Assembly: GCA_000827325.1 (NCBI GenBank)
Contig: KN832879.1
Location: 1,648,969-1,712,968 of the forward strand
DNA from: Oidiodendron maius Zn
Taxonomy: Eukaryota > Ascomycota > Leotiomycetes > Myxotrichaceae
Direction of reading: 5' to 3'
DNA length: 64,000 nucleotides
Part shown: positions 21,719 to 33,792 of the stretch, one piece after another
How the letters are laid out: every line of letters starts with the position of its first letter
How positions within the stretch are numbered: the stretch's first letter is position 1
The notes under the pieces: model-generated
Told to the model about the DNA's origin: nothing
The model's database searches: none
Seen by the model: the letters and a program-made list of their open reading frames with translations, nothing else
Made by a program: the position numbers and the translations under genes

Positions 21719-24178
21719 TTAAGAAACAAGATACAGTCCACTCAGGCTCTCGGCCCTGACGACACTATTGTAAGTTACTGCTATGCTGACAGTCGCTGTA
21801 GCCGTTGCCGTACTCGCTATCTTCGACGCAGTCAAGTACAAGAATCCCTCCGAATTACCTTGCACACTTGTAGGCGGTACATTTTCAGCACTTACACTCC
21901 ATCCACTTGAAATTTGGTAATTGAAAACGACCTCCGTAAGCTGCTCAGTTCCCAAATTCTGCACGTCAACCGTAGAATTATAGCCCGACTGCGTGATATA
22001 CAAAAATGCCGCGTTGGGACTTATGGAGATGTCAGCATTAGCGCGGCGGGACGGTGATATCCCAGCCATGTAAACAACGCGCTTTTGCGAGAGAGGGAGC
22101 CACATGTAGAGACTATAGATGGCATTGTTGATAGTATCACCCCAGGAGTTTGTTTGCGAGACGATGGATGCTTGATTGGTGTTAATACTAGCATAGGTCA
22201 GGTTGCCCGTTGTGTAGTTGGTACGTTCATTACGGTTGAGCCAGGCGTCGGTTACATTGAAGACGGAGTTTGTATGCACGTAATTGCGGGATCCTTCATC
22301 GTTATAAAGTCCTAGTTGAAAATTAGTTTAAGGACTCGGATATAATGTCTTCGGCTGGGATATTTGCAGTTTGTACCGTAACCATTGTCAGAATATGCGT
22401 AATTTTCTGTAATAAATGTATTTGGGCTTTTTGACAGAGTGTATATGCCACCAAGATCTGTGTGGCGTAGGCCGTAGTCATGAATGAGATTATTTGAGAT
22501 AAGACCGTCCGTCAGGGTTGTTGGAGTGGTGTATATTGGCTGATAATTGTACAAGCCTCGAAGGAGGTACTCTTCACTACCTCCTGCGTCATTGGAGCCC
22601 CATCCGAAACCATAGCAGATTCCACTGTATGGAACGACTGAAATATCATTATGTATGATTTGTGCATTTGTGGCATACGATACGAAGATAGGCACTCCTG
22701 ATGTGTAAGTGATCTGGGTGTTGCTGAAAATATTCTCGCTAATCATAATGTTGCTGTTGAGCATCCGAGAATCACTTGGGTGATGAGCATCCGCCTGGAC
22801 TCCTCCAACCGTGATGCAATTATGTCCAGTTTGGGTGAAGTAAATGCCGCTTATAGTGATGTTATTGGCCCCAAGACCGACTCCACTGGTGTGTGCATTA
22901 GGATCATTTCCGATTCCAAACCCACCCATAATTGCGACCATACTACCATTTTGAATGACAATATCGTGTGCAGCGCTCATCTGAATGGATCCTGGAACTT
23001 GCCACCAAAATGGTCTGGAAGACTCGAAGATTGTGTAGCTTTCATTAAGTCCAATGAAGGCTCCTGTCTGTTGATCCGCATAGCCCACGTCTCCAGATGG
23101 ATAATCTTTGATACAGTTAAATTCAGTGATGGATTTAGCAAGCATATAGCCCGACTTACTCCATGTTGTGTGCATGAAATTGAAGCCTACAAACATTATA
23201 TCATGAACAGGTTCATCTGAGACGGGTAATTAGGTTTAGACAACGACAGCTGATTTGAAAGCCCACCGAGAGTTCCTGAAAATACCAAAACTTGTTCATT
23301 CTTTGGTAATACAATGTACATGTCGTTGGGATCAAGTCCGACTGGTGGGATGTAGTAAACCGTATTGGTTGAAGAGTTCAGATAAAACTCATTTGGTTCG
23401 TCTAAAAGTGCAAGAACATTCTCTATGTAAAAGCCTTCGTCAGCTGCAGGCACTGTGATTGTATCATACCCAATAATATTGTTTTGATATGCTGGCTGCT
23501 TCATAAGAATTACTCCATCGGATACCGAGTCCACAGGGATGTATCGATCCGTGAAAGAGTTGATTCCGCGGATCTCGCCATGCTCGATACCGGGTAGCGA
23601 CAGCAAATAGTTTGCTGCGCTATTTACAACAAGGTATCCAGAAGTGGTAGCGCTAAGCCAGCTCCTTGTGAGAGTCGCACGTGCTCTTTGGGCATGGACT
23701 TGATTCGCGTATAGATGGCGAGAGATAGAGTTTTTAGGCACTGTGGCCTGGTAGATCCCAGCAGTCTTATTGTACATGGTCCAATTCGTAATTTGATTGC
23801 TTATCGTCATTAGTAACAATTTTCATAGAGAATGCATGATGGGAAGCCAAATACAAACCCTCCAGACACATTCACCAAGGTCCCTTTAGCCTGCCAAATT
23901 ACCTTGAACCCATTCTGGCCTGAATCTCTGGCGGTCAAGTTCAATGGAGAATCAAGCTCATAGACACCGTCTTCCACGTAGACATAGATGTTGGAAGTCT
24001 GTGAGGGCAATTTGCCTCTTACTTCATTCTGAGCCCGAGAGAGGGTCCGGAAAGGAGCTGCCGCCGTCCCCGTATTGCCATCTGATCCAATAGTAGAAAC
24101 GTAGTACTCAAAGCTGTGAGCTAAACATGCAGAGAAACATAATGCATGCAACAAATTGAAATAAGTTATGTGAAACAT
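21719..24178 (-). CDS. Secreted right-handed beta-helix protein, candidate glycoside hydrolase (GH141-like)
   Basis: Exons 24178-23859, 23799-23267, 23216-22377 and 22311-21719, 761 aa in frame. I chose ATG 24178 because it is followed by a hydrophobic signal-like stretch (FNLLHALCFSACLAHS); an upstream in-frame ATG at 24274 would hide it. The mature protein starts EYYVSTIGSDGNTGT and APFRTLSRAQNEVR, the classic opening of pectin-lyase-fold enzymes. Joined exons give NVSGGNQITNWT and DEPVHDIMFVGFNF, then coil repeats with Asn/His ladders and GLYNDEGSRNYVH. A C-terminal beta-sandwich-like region of about 100 residues follows. The overall form resembles GH141 and related beta-helix hydrolases acting on plant polysaccharides. 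Substrate and exact family are inference. Confidence 0.75.
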
Positions 24179-24741
24179 ATCCTCGTGTGAGCAATCAGCG
24201 TAATGGTGAAGGGAAAAAGTTGAGGCGAAAGGGTTCAGCAAGAAATCGACACAGGGCGTCAATATTAAAAACATTTATAACAAGCCGTTACAAATGAGGT
24301 CCTTGGGTTGTCGCACGACCCATGTCATTTCCCGGGTTTTCAAATTTGGATTTCTCGGGCTTTTGCTCTCTTCTCCATTGTGACACTGGGTTCTCTAGAT
24401 GCGGATAATTTCGGTCCAGGAAGGTGAAGAATCGACGTCTAATTAGCCGAAAAAGAAAACTACCGAGTGCAAATAGCCGAAATAGGGCCAACCGACGCCG
24501 GCTGCGGTCTTCGGTACTATTCATAGCCGCAATAGCCTATGTGCACAGATCTTCTGGCGGCGAGATCCAAGGACTGGAGACTGAAGAGAGAAGTCATAGC
24601 TGGGGATTCAATAGTATCAAATACGTTAGGACTACAAACACTTTCGACGCTCCACGTTTACTTCTCTAAGCAATCCCTCTTCTAATCCGCTACGATAACA
24701 TCTGTATACCTACAAGATTCCCTATCTCTATCTTGGCAACA
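24179..24741. promoter_or_regulatory. Divergent promoter with four GGCTA(A/T) motifs
   Basis: This 563-bp region separates the beta-helix gene (minus) from the sugar transporter (plus). TTAGCC at 24443-24448 and ATAGCC at 24473-24478, 24523-24528 and 24532-24537 read as GGCTAA or GGCTAT on the minus strand. They fit the GGCTAA / GGC(A/T)3 sites known for XlnR/Xyr1-type activators. A gene for that regulator class lies in the same block (26913-29432). Short ORFs on both strands here look like noise. Confidence 0.5.
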
Positions 24742-26511
24742 ATGGGACGTCCTAAATTCATTTCCGAACACGCAAGTGGGTTCAATTACTTCTGTGGTAA
24801 GAATGAGCCCTGATGACAACCAAAATTATTTAACAAAAAAATAGCCCTGTTTGTAGGAATTGGGTCACTTCTCTGGGGTTATGATTCTGGTCTGTCATAC
24901 CATCTCATCTCATGCTATGAATGTTTTGACCATATACAGGTATCTTTGGCACTGCGCAAGCACAGACATACTTCACCGAGAAATTTCATCCTACGCCGTC
25001 TGTCCTAGGCGCTATTATCTCCTCCGTTAGTGTCATGACTTAATTTTCCTCTTCCTCATGGCACAACTAATCACCTCCAGTATACTGCTGGTGGCGCAAT
25101 AGGATGTCTTCTTTCAAGTCCCATCGGTCGCCATGCCGGCCGGAAAGGTACTATGCAAATCGGCGCCATTATTGCGATATTGGGAACGACCCTTCAAACT
25201 GCAGCAATGAACGTTGGAACCTTGATTACTGGGAGGTTAATTGCTGGCCTCGCTATAGGGATCATCTACTTCGCCATTCCTATGTACCAATCTGAAATTG
25301 CCCCGCCAGAACATCGGTTTGCCTCCCCTCGTGCGCTGGATATAATTCCGACTACGTTCATGGCTGATAGGCGCACAGTGGGAGCTTTGTCGGACTCCAT
25401 GCACAATTCATTGGCACTGGGTATGCGCTTTCCAACTGGACTGGGTTTGGGGTGTCATATGCCAAAGGCCAATTTACAGTACGTTGCGAATACAAGCTAG
25501 CTAAACTGGCAATTCCAAGAAAAAAAGCATCCAACTGACTCTACCCAGTACCGCTTCCCCGTTGGCCTTCAAATATTTTGGGCAGTCCTCCTCCTTAGCG
25601 GCACCTTTTTCCTCCCGGAATCTCCCCGGTACCTCCTCGAAAAAGGCAAAGACGAATGTGCTATCGCCCTCATGAAACGCCTCCGTCGCAAAGTGGACGA
25701 CGAATTCATACAGAAGGAATTCACGCAAATGCGGGAACAAATACACTGGGAGAAAGAGAATGAAGAGTCATCTCTCAAAGGCATATTATCCAAACCATCC
25801 TACCGCAAGCGCTTAATCCTTGGTTGTGCCGTCCAATTCGGGCAACAAATCTGCGGCATTTCAGCAATCAACTACTACCAAACCATCATGTACAAATCAC
25901 TGGGAATCACAGGTAGCACAGTCTTAGCACTAGCTGGTGTCTGGGGTATTCTCGGTCCCCTGTCAAATGCCTTCTGCCTCATGTTTATGATTGACCGCAT
26001 AAAACGTCGCACACTACTATTCTGGGGCTCGATCGGTCAAGCCATTGACATTGCGCTCGTGATGGTCTTTGTCGCCGTTTATGGCGGCGGCTCAAACAAA
26101 ACTGCGAATGCATTCGGTATCTTCTTTCTGCTTCTTTTCGACATTATCTTCTCGATTACCTGGAACTCTGGGACACCGGTGTACTGCACGGAGATTTTCC
26201 CCACGCAGATCCGCGCTACGGGCGGTGCTATCGCGACATTTGTTTCATTTGTGGTGCAGGTTATTCTGGCACAGGCAAGCCCGACTGCATTGGCGAATGT
26301 AGGATGGAGATATTATATCTTTTTTATTGTAATGAATGTTGTTGTTGCTGTGGGGATATGGTTCTTTATGCCGGAAACGAAAGGAAAGACGTTGGAGGAG
26401 ATTAGTGAAGTATTTGGTGATGCTTTTGTTTCTTTACACATGCAGGAGGACTTGAAAATAGAACAGCCTCGGGAGGTTCCGCATGATGAGGGGGCAGAGA
26501 TCAAGGATTGA
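24742..26511 (+). CDS. MFS sugar transporter
   Basis: Six exons: 24742-24796, 24845-24889, 24940-25025, 25081-25316, 25379-25478 and 25549-26511, giving 494 aa. Choosing the intron end at 25378 restores the family pattern (GSFVGLHAQFIGTGYALSNW), which a later or earlier splice breaks. Sugar-porter marks are GYDSG in helix 1, PIGRHAGRKG after helix 2, PESPRYLLEKGK after helix 6, QQICGISAINYY in helix 7 and PETKGKTLEEI after helix 12. It should import mono- or disaccharides by proton symport at the plasma membrane. It shares its promoter region with the beta-helix enzyme and is followed by an XlnR/AraR-like regulator, consistent with uptake of sugars released from plant cell wall. Confidence 0.93.
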
Positions 26512-26912
26512 ACATGTTTTCCCAATAGTCTTGTTTCGAGAAAGATGGCTCCGCAAATATTGGCGTTACATATGTACGCAAGTAGTATGGAAATAACTTG
26601 ATCTTGTCAAGTACCAACACACCCTTTCATTTACATACGTGTGGTCGACATTTCAACACCTGAAACTTCAAAGACCTAGCCCAGATCCGTCTCCAGTCCA
26701 TCTATACAGACTCAAGATCTTCTGCAGTAAAATTGCCTCCTCATCTGTCTGGTGTTTTGGAGGATTCGCTATCCTTGCCAAAGTCCAACGTATGGCGTTT
26801 CTGATTTTCCTCTATGAACACAAACATATCAGCATTTATGGGCAAGCTGAAACGAGCTTGCCAACTTCAATTAAGGGCGACAAGTCTAATGAGGGGGTCT
26901 AAAGGGCGGGGA
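26512..26912. other. Intergenic between convergent genes
   Basis: 400 bp between the 3' ends of the transporter and the regulator. One 87-codon ORF (26639-26902) has no features and is judged spurious. Confidence 0.4.
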
Positions 26913-29432
26913 TTAGGAATAAGATGGACTCGAGCGTAAGCAAGAGAATAGACGAACCAGGTATTCAGTATGCAACGTCACAACACAAACTTCATGGGCT
27001 CTGACAAAAGTCTCACAGGCATCCAACACTGCAGCCGTCCTATACTCTCTTCCTTCCATTGCAGCAACTAGGACAACAAATGCGCCTTGAATCAGATAAA
27101 TTCCGAGAAAATATGGCGAGAAGGTAAGATCGTAGTCTATTTTCAAGATCTTATCAAGAGACTCAGCTGCACAAACAGCCCGTTGTATTGCGGTAGCTGA
27201 CGAAGGCGTGGAGATCCAGTTGGATGATGGGGATGATAACATGTCGCGAATGTCCCAAGTAGAATAGAGAAGGAGGTTGAGAGTGTTAGACCAGAACCGC
27301 CCATAAAATAGGAAGAGACGGGCTTGGTTCTTGCAGGATTGATGGATAAGTTTGGTGAGTTGTGCCTCGGAACTTGGAGAATTTGTATTCGAAGCTAGGG
27401 CCATTAAGGATTGAATGACAGACGAGAGCGTAGTATCTGTAGCATAGACAGCCTCTAATTTAAAAAGACTTTGTTCAAAGTCCAGGATTTGCGTCGTGAT
27501 TTCACCAATGAAAGCAGACAAAACACTACCCGAAGAAAACATTTGTCCTAACCGTGGATGAGATTTCGCGTGATGGAAGTCGATGATCTGACCCAGCACT
27601 GATGCTACTGGCAGGAATAATTCGAACATGCCTAGGCTTGAAGACTGGGTGGGTGGACCCCCGCTTGTTGACCTGAAATTTTGCTGTCCTTGTGCTGCAT
27701 CTAGATTATCAAAAGTAACCTGCCAGGTAATCTCGTCCATTGGTGGTAGTAGTCCCTGACACTCAGAATCTTTCAGGGCGAGAGGGCTATTATAACAAAG
27801 AGCAAGATGACGATCTAGGATATAGAGAGTCCACCAAGTTCGACGTCTCTCTTCTCTTTGCTCCTCTGTTACGTCAAGCTCCCTTAAATCTTCGCCATCA
27901 ACGGCAGCGCTAGACCAAAAGCATCCTGGCGAGCAGGTATCGCGATGATGGCCATCATTTGACGGAGATTCATAAACATCGACGGGTTGTCTGTTTCGCT
28001 CCTGGTCTAACCCTGGTACGTCCGATATCTCCTTGTTCAATTTCAACTCCTTGGCGAGTTGAAATGCAGTATGCCACCAACGAAATCCCGCAGGTTTGGA
28101 TTCTCGCGCCGATATAACGATTCCAAGATGCATGAAAGTAATCACATCATCTAAAGTCGGAACCACGTGTCTAACGCCAGATTGAGCGCACGGGTGCGGC
28201 TCAATACCATCAACACTAGCCCGAGAACTCGCATCTCTCTTGGCTGCATTTGACGCAGGGCCAGTATTGGAGTTCTGCCTGGCATCCCCATGCTTCTCAA
28301 GAAGAGAGATCGTCAGATCAAACAGTTTTTGGGTAAGTTGTGACCGGAGCGTCGGCGAGTTCCCAAAAAAGTGATATTCGGTAGTTTGGGCGGAAAGCCA
28401 GAGCATGCTGGCTAACAACGCCGGAGAACACCGTCGTGGATGATCGCTATGGAGCAATGATTTCTTCCTTACAACATGAGCGATTATATACGGCGAGGAT
28501 GGAAGGAATATATTTTCCGAAGCGGTAGCAAAATATCCATCCAGCAAGTCGCATGCGGTTTTCGTGGAACAAACAGGAACTAGGTAAGGTAACAGCGGTC
28601 GGAGAACAGGATACTTAATTGAAGGCCCTCCATTGGCGTCATTCATAGAGTACTCTTTACTTGGTGAGCTTGTAGAGCTGATAATGCCATTGGAGTTGCT
28701 ACTGGAGGTGTCTTTCCAGTGGCAATTCCTGGCTGTTGAATTTGCGCCGATGCCATCATTTCGGCTTTGATTTGAAATATTAGCTGAAATATTGGTGCAA
28801 GGACGAATATCAAAATGTGCAGCACTCGAATCCACAGGTTCTGGTTGATGTGAAGGCCAGTCGCCGCCAGTGGTTGCGCTCTCAAGATCCACGTTGTTAC
28901 CGAGTGAATTGTGTATGGCTTCCGAAAGGAAATCATAGTTAAAGTCATTCTGCTGATTCTGAGTTTGTGGAGTTATATCATCGTGCTCCACCCTTTGCCA
29001 ACTTCTCTCTTCAGACATGTGGCTATGAGAGTCCACCCGGCCTGATCTTTTGCGTGGCGGTTTCCCTCGGCGTCTTTGCAGACGCACGTATGTACATGGC
29101 AAGTGTCGGTCTAATACATGCAAGGATAGTCAAGATCAGTAGTTTTAGTTCTCAGGTCCAATTCGTCCCCTTATCTGTCATATACAGTAAAACTGGAAAC
29201 TAGGAAGCGTACCTTGGCAGTGACCGCACGGTGCCTCCCCATCACATCTTGTCCTCACTGCGTTACACCGGTCGCAAGCCCGGGCGATTCTTCGTCTTGA
29301 TGAAAGCTTTGCAAGTTGACCATTGGAATTGGATGGCGGCCGGTCTTGAGCCTGCCGCTCCTCTAGCTGGTCGATGACTTCTATGTCGATGCCATATGCA
29401 TCTTGGTCAATGTGGCCAATGTTCCAGTCCAT
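26913..29432 (-). CDS. Zn2Cys6 regulator of the XlnR/AraR family
   Basis: Exons 29432-29213 and 29110-26913, intron 29212-29111, about 805 aa. ATG 29432 is the first true methionine. The zinc cluster reads [21 protein letters not shown], continued across the intron by DRHLPC, followed by a basic [13 protein letters not shown] tract. The middle homology region has [77 protein letters not shown] and VTLHTEY, all in the order seen in XlnR and AraR. These factors switch on xylan, arabinan and cellulose use in response to pentoses. The C-terminus departs from the family just after VTLHTEY, so a missed final intron or a shortened tail is possible. XlnR and AraR cannot be told apart by eye. Confidence 0.88.
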
Positions 29433-30610
29433 ATTCAACCGCTCTAAAAAACGCAGTCGGATGGATACGTACTTCAGCGGTTCGCTCTGCTAAGCCGGGG
29501 CTGATCAACAGAACAAAATTATTCCGTGATCTATTATGTTGTGAGCGATCAAGTGTAGAACAGTGTTGAAAGAAAAAGGTGCAAGATGGTTAACTTCGTC
29601 GTATTCCCCGCAGCAGATGGGGGGCCGAGCGGAGATGCACTAGAGTACAGTATTTGTAGTTAGCGGATTGAAAGGTCCCGCTGATCAATCTATACCTCCT
29701 CTTCAATTTGAATTTTTAGAATTTAAGATAGTTTCTGCAGACATCCTAAGACTAGCCATCTTTAAAATCGTGAGAAATTAGTTATATTTGATAACTCATT
29801 CATTGCTGGCGATTCTCTCAATGCCTTTTGATCACTAATGGGAGTGTCACTTAAAGCTATACGCTTGTCATGAATAGTGTGAATCAGGATTAAACAAACT
29901 CTCGTCCCATGGATTAATCATCAAATCTACTGTTCTATGCCTAGTATTATCTACAATGTAAATGCCGCCAAAACAAATACGTTCTCAGCCGACGGGGTGG
30001 CGGTCTAGAAGCGGAGGGGAAAAACCCCCTCTTGATGGCATATCCAGCCAAGTCGCCTCAGTAGGGAGCCCCATGGGATACAATAGTTGTAATTTAACAG
30101 GAGTGCTCTTTTTGGCATGGAAATAAAAACTTCATAGACGGTTTAGAGCCATTGCGATGCACCAAACCGAGAGATAGACGACCTTTTCACTACATCGTGT
30201 CCTCCAGAACATTAGGCACCTACCTGGCTTTAAGTGAGCGAAGCGAGCGATTGACCTTAGTTATTTAAATCCAACAAGTGCGGCCACTCTCCTCCAATCT
30301 CTCTTCTCTCCCTGCCAAACCACCCAATAGTAGAAAGTAGTATAGAGGGTACTACTAAGATACCCCGAGTAAATTTTAGATAGATTGCTCTGATTAAGGC
30401 GCTAGGGCAATTCCACTTTGCGCAGAGAATGCGAATGCGGGGGACTGTCGAGGGGGGTTTCCGGACATAGATCAGCCGGCCGCTGAACACACCGCCTTTG
30501 GACTTTGGTCATTTTATGTGCGCGTTAGAAAAGCTCAAAAAGTCGCCTCGTTGTATTTCATCGCGACAAAGTCTCGTCCATCCTCATAGCAAAACTCGAG
30601 AAAAAGAAGG
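29433..30610. other. Intergenic, includes a GC-rich hairpin
   Basis: 1.2 kb without a supported gene. Near 30016-30034 a gaggggaaaaaccccctc hairpin lies in otherwise mixed sequence, and near 30233-30250 there is gagcgaagcgagcg. The minus ORF 30257-30490 has no motif. Confidence 0.35.
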
Positions 30611-33157
30611 ATGGGCGGGCCTACCCCAGTAGCATTGCCATCGGCAAACGCCAGACCAGCACAGGGAACTGCCCCCGCATCATCTTCTGGCCCATCAGCT
30701 GCCCTCTACCCCAAGAGCCTCTGTACACTCTGCCAAAACATCTTATTTGCATCCCTACCGTCCGAGGATGAGCCTGGCCAGGCCCACCACTCCAGCCTGA
30801 AGGCGCTTAAAGCATCTGCTGTGACGTGCACTCTGTGCACTATGATCCTTGGGGCGGCGATGCGGATTCGTGAGAATATCAACGAAGAATTCAACGGCAA
30901 CGATACAGGCCGCTTCATTAGCTTTGCACCTTCTAGGCTCCACAACGGTAGGCGGCAGACGGTGCAAACACATTTCGGCGCTTTTTGCCCCGGCACAGTA
31001 GGACGAGCCAGTCCTAGCAAGCCGGGACCAGGATCAATGTCGAAGCAGTTTCCGTTTGAGAACGATCATGCCATTAGGCCGTGGCTATTCGGGAGCTGGT
31101 GGGACCTTGGCGAGGTGGAAGCAAAGCAGCAGCAACTTGTCGGGCTGGGAGTCCGGCTGGGAAGATCGGCCGAAATAGAGAATGGCGAGGGGAATAAAGC
31201 TGGCGAGCGCATGGCGGACGGGTCAGCGCAGGATTCTATCAAGTTGAGGGGAACTTTTCTCCGCCTCAGGACTCGCGCCGATTCACCTTTTGCTTCATAC
31301 ATTCCCGGCCGTCTTGTGACCAAGGACTCGTCTTCACCACTGGCCTACCAGAGGATCCGCAAATGGCTTGACCACTGTGACTCGTCTCATCCGTGCATGC
31401 CTTCCAAGGAAAAGCAGCTGCCAACTCGTATCTTGGATGTTGGTATCACTGGGAGCGATACTGTTACGCTCATCGAAGGGGCCGGACGGAAAGCCCGCTT
31501 TTTGGCCCTAAGCCACCGCTGGGGAACCTCCCATCGCATCACGTTGACAAAGGCTACGGTTAGCTCATTTATGGCAGGCATTAAACTGGATAAGCTACCG
31601 AAGACTTTCCTGGATGCCGTGCACATAGCCCGGACATTGCAGATACGCTATCTCTGGATCGACTCAATGTGCATCATCCAAGATGACCCAGAGGACTGGG
31701 AAAAAGAAGCCGAGGAGATGGCGTCTGTGTATCACAGTGCTTATCTCACCATCGCCGCCTCGTTTTCTGAAGACGATTCCTCCGGCTGCTTTCCGCCATG
31801 GTCCCTCCGCTCCAAATCAGCCCGCATCTCGTCAGATATACAGTCCCACGGAATGGGCCCGATAACCGCAAACGCCACTCCTCTCCTCTCGCAAGACGAC
31901 ACCAATGCCAACGCAAGAGCGGCTGCCTACATTGCCATGTCTCGATTCGCCATGTTTGTGTACCCATCTGCAACAAACGGCCCCGCGGCGGAGCTCACCA
32001 TCACCGAGGAATGGATGCCCTCTTCCCTCAAGAGCGATCCCACGACCTATCTCATCCCTGCCTTTGGCCGTCCCTTCAACGCGCCGGGCCTTCAGGCCCT
32101 AGCCACACGCGGCTGGACCCTTCAGGAGCGGATACTGTCTCCCCGCACGCTGCACTTCTGCCCGGACCAGATGTACTGGGAGTGCCCTGTCGGCCAGCTC
32201 GCTGAGGATGGGGGCCGCATCAGTGATCTGGAGAGCAACCTCTCCCGCCTCATTACCACACAGCAACAGCCGCGGGAGATGGACGGCCTCCGCTCTGCCA
32301 CCGGCATGACTCTAATCGAGGGCTATCCGCCCGCCGGGTGGACGTCCCAAGGCCGCTGGAAGGGCGGCTGGCTGGAGCTGGTGAGGAACTATACGACCCG
32401 CAGGCTCACCATGGGGGATGACAAGCTCCCCGCCCTGTCGGGCCTGGCAAAGCTACTAGGAGACGTGACGGGGGACGTGTACATGGCGGGGCTGTGGGTG
32501 GGACATCTCCTGGAGGACATGTTCTGGCGGGTCAAGGCGAAGGAGGAGCAGCGCATCCAGGTGCCCGGCGGATTCGCGCACGTAGTGGGCAAGACGCTGT
32601 GCCGGCCGAAAAGGACGGCTAAGTACCGCGCGCCGACCTGGTCGTGGGCAGCGCTAGACGATGCGCACGTCGTGTTCGAGCCGTTGGATTTCGACCGGAT
32701 GTTAGCCACCATTGTTGATAGATCAATAACATTGGCCACCAAGAATACCTACGGTAGGGTCACAGACGGCTGGCTGAAGCTGAAGGGTCCGCTGCATTCG
32801 GTGAGAAGGGCGCCCCCCGATTACCGACCTCGTAAAGAGGAACCACTGGGATTTGGGGTATTTATGACTGTACAAACGGTTGGAGGCATGGCATTCGGGG
32901 AGGCCTACTTCGATATCGAGTCAGAGAAGCAGGATCAGTGCATGGCCTTGTTCCTGGACACGTCTAATGCACTCCTCTTGACACCAGTGGATGGTCGGCC
33001 AGGGACATTCACAAGACTAGGGACTGCCAAGTTCTTACGCACTAGTGAACAGCGACGAAAAGAGCCTCTATACGATTCCAGAACGAACACCGCCAATAAG
33101 GTGCCTTACGGGCCCGCCACTAGTGGAAACAGTATGAGCGAGGTCATTATTGTCTAA
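30611..33157 (+). CDS. HET-domain protein, 848 aa
   Basis: Single exon, GC-rich, intact. The N-terminus is low complexity (Ala, Pro, Ser), then two cysteine pairs (LCTLCQN and CTLCTM at about 38-76), a common preface to HET domains. The core is FLALSHRWG at about 297, YLWIDSMCIIQDD at about 345 and RGWTLQERIL further on. The C-terminal part has the AKYRAPTWSWAAL segment seen in this family. The expected role is control of non-self recognition or incompatibility. It runs toward the SDR relic and the Tc1 element but is not itself damaged. Confidence 0.92.
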   Translation: MGGPTPVALPSANARPAQGTAPASSSGPSAALYPKSLCTLCQNILFASLPSEDEPGQAHHSSLKALKASAVTCTLCTMILGAAMRIRENINEEFNGNDTGRFISFAPSRLHNGRRQTVQTHFGAFCPGTVGRASPSKPGPGSMSKQFPFENDHAIRPWLFGSWWDLGEVEAKQQQLVGLGVRLGRSAEIENGEGNKAGERMADGSAQDSIKLRGTFLRLRTRADSPFASYIPGRLVTKDSSSPLAYQRIRKWLDHCDSSHPCMPSKEKQLPTRILDVGITGSDTVTLIEGAGRKARFLALSHRWGTSHRITLTKATVSSFMAGIKLDKLPKTFLDAVHIARTLQIRYLWIDSMCIIQDDPEDWEKEAEEMASVYHSAYLTIAASFSEDDSSGCFPPWSLRSKSARISSDIQSHGMGPITANATPLLSQDDTNANARAAAYIAMSRFAMFVYPSATNGPAAELTITEEWMPSSLKSDPTTYLIPAFGRPFNAPGLQALATRGWTLQERILSPRTLHFCPDQMYWECPVGQLAEDGGRISDLESNLSRLITTQQQPREMDGLRSATGMTLIEGYPPAGWTSQGRWKGGWLELVRNYTTRRLTMGDDKLPALSGLAKLLGDVTGDVYMAGLWVGHLLEDMFWRVKAKEEQRIQVPGGFAHVVGKTLCRPKRTAKYRAPTWSWAALDDAHVVFEPLDFDRMLATIVDRSITLATKNTYGRVTDGWLKLKGPLHSVRRAPPDYRPRKEEPLGFGVFMTVQTVGGMAFGEAYFDIESEKQDQCMALFLDTSNALLLTPVDGRPGTFTRLGTAKFLRTSEQRRKEPLYDSRTNTANKVPYGPATSGNSMSEVIIV

Positions 33158-33764
33158 GCATGGAGGGAGATCAATGGCATATACGCATTCGAAATCTGTC
33201 TTATGAGAAGGGGTTTCGAAGATTAGAGCGCGCATGGCTTCGTACTTTGCTGTTCCGTCTATGGGCTTTAGGGAATAAATATTGTTACTGATACCTTTCA
33301 TAACCTCACATATACAATGTTGTGTTACTTGCTTTTCCCAGGTTATTTATTATTCCTATCCGCGCCCTCTCGAATATCCTGAAAGCAGCCTGCGAGAATG
33401 GCTTGTGGTTTTGGGCTCCTGTGCAGTCAAGATCTTCACTCTTGGGAATATAAATGGTTTTGGGTATGTAGATCGTTATGGAATTAGTAAGTGCAGTGAC
33501 TACTTACTGGGCGTTGAGTATGCCAGACGACACAAGGCCAACGTTATCGTCAGTGTGACGATTAACCCGGGCAATACCAGGACGCAGTGTGCGAGAGTCC
33601 TGATCCTAGCACTTAGAATCATCGCCCATGCGCTTGTCTATCCAATAATTAACAGCGTATATACCCAGCTTTTTGCCGCATTTTTACCTGAGGCTATGAT
33701 CGAGAAGTCAGACTGGACGAAAGACTGGAGTAAGTGATGTATCTACAAATATGGTGTTGATTTA

Positions 33765-33792
33765 CAGTATGTTATCAAAAGTCTGTGCTCAA
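33765..33792 (+). repeat. Left terminal inverted repeat of the Tc1 element
   Basis: Starts cagtatgttatc and includes aaaagtctgtg; pairs with 35096-35123 with three mismatches. Preceded by TA. Confidence 0.9.

Noticed and set aside
25379-25500. Frameshift in the sugar transporter suggested by an ORF ending at 25500
   Set aside because: Using the acceptor at 25378 and the donor at 25479 restores the full family sequence.
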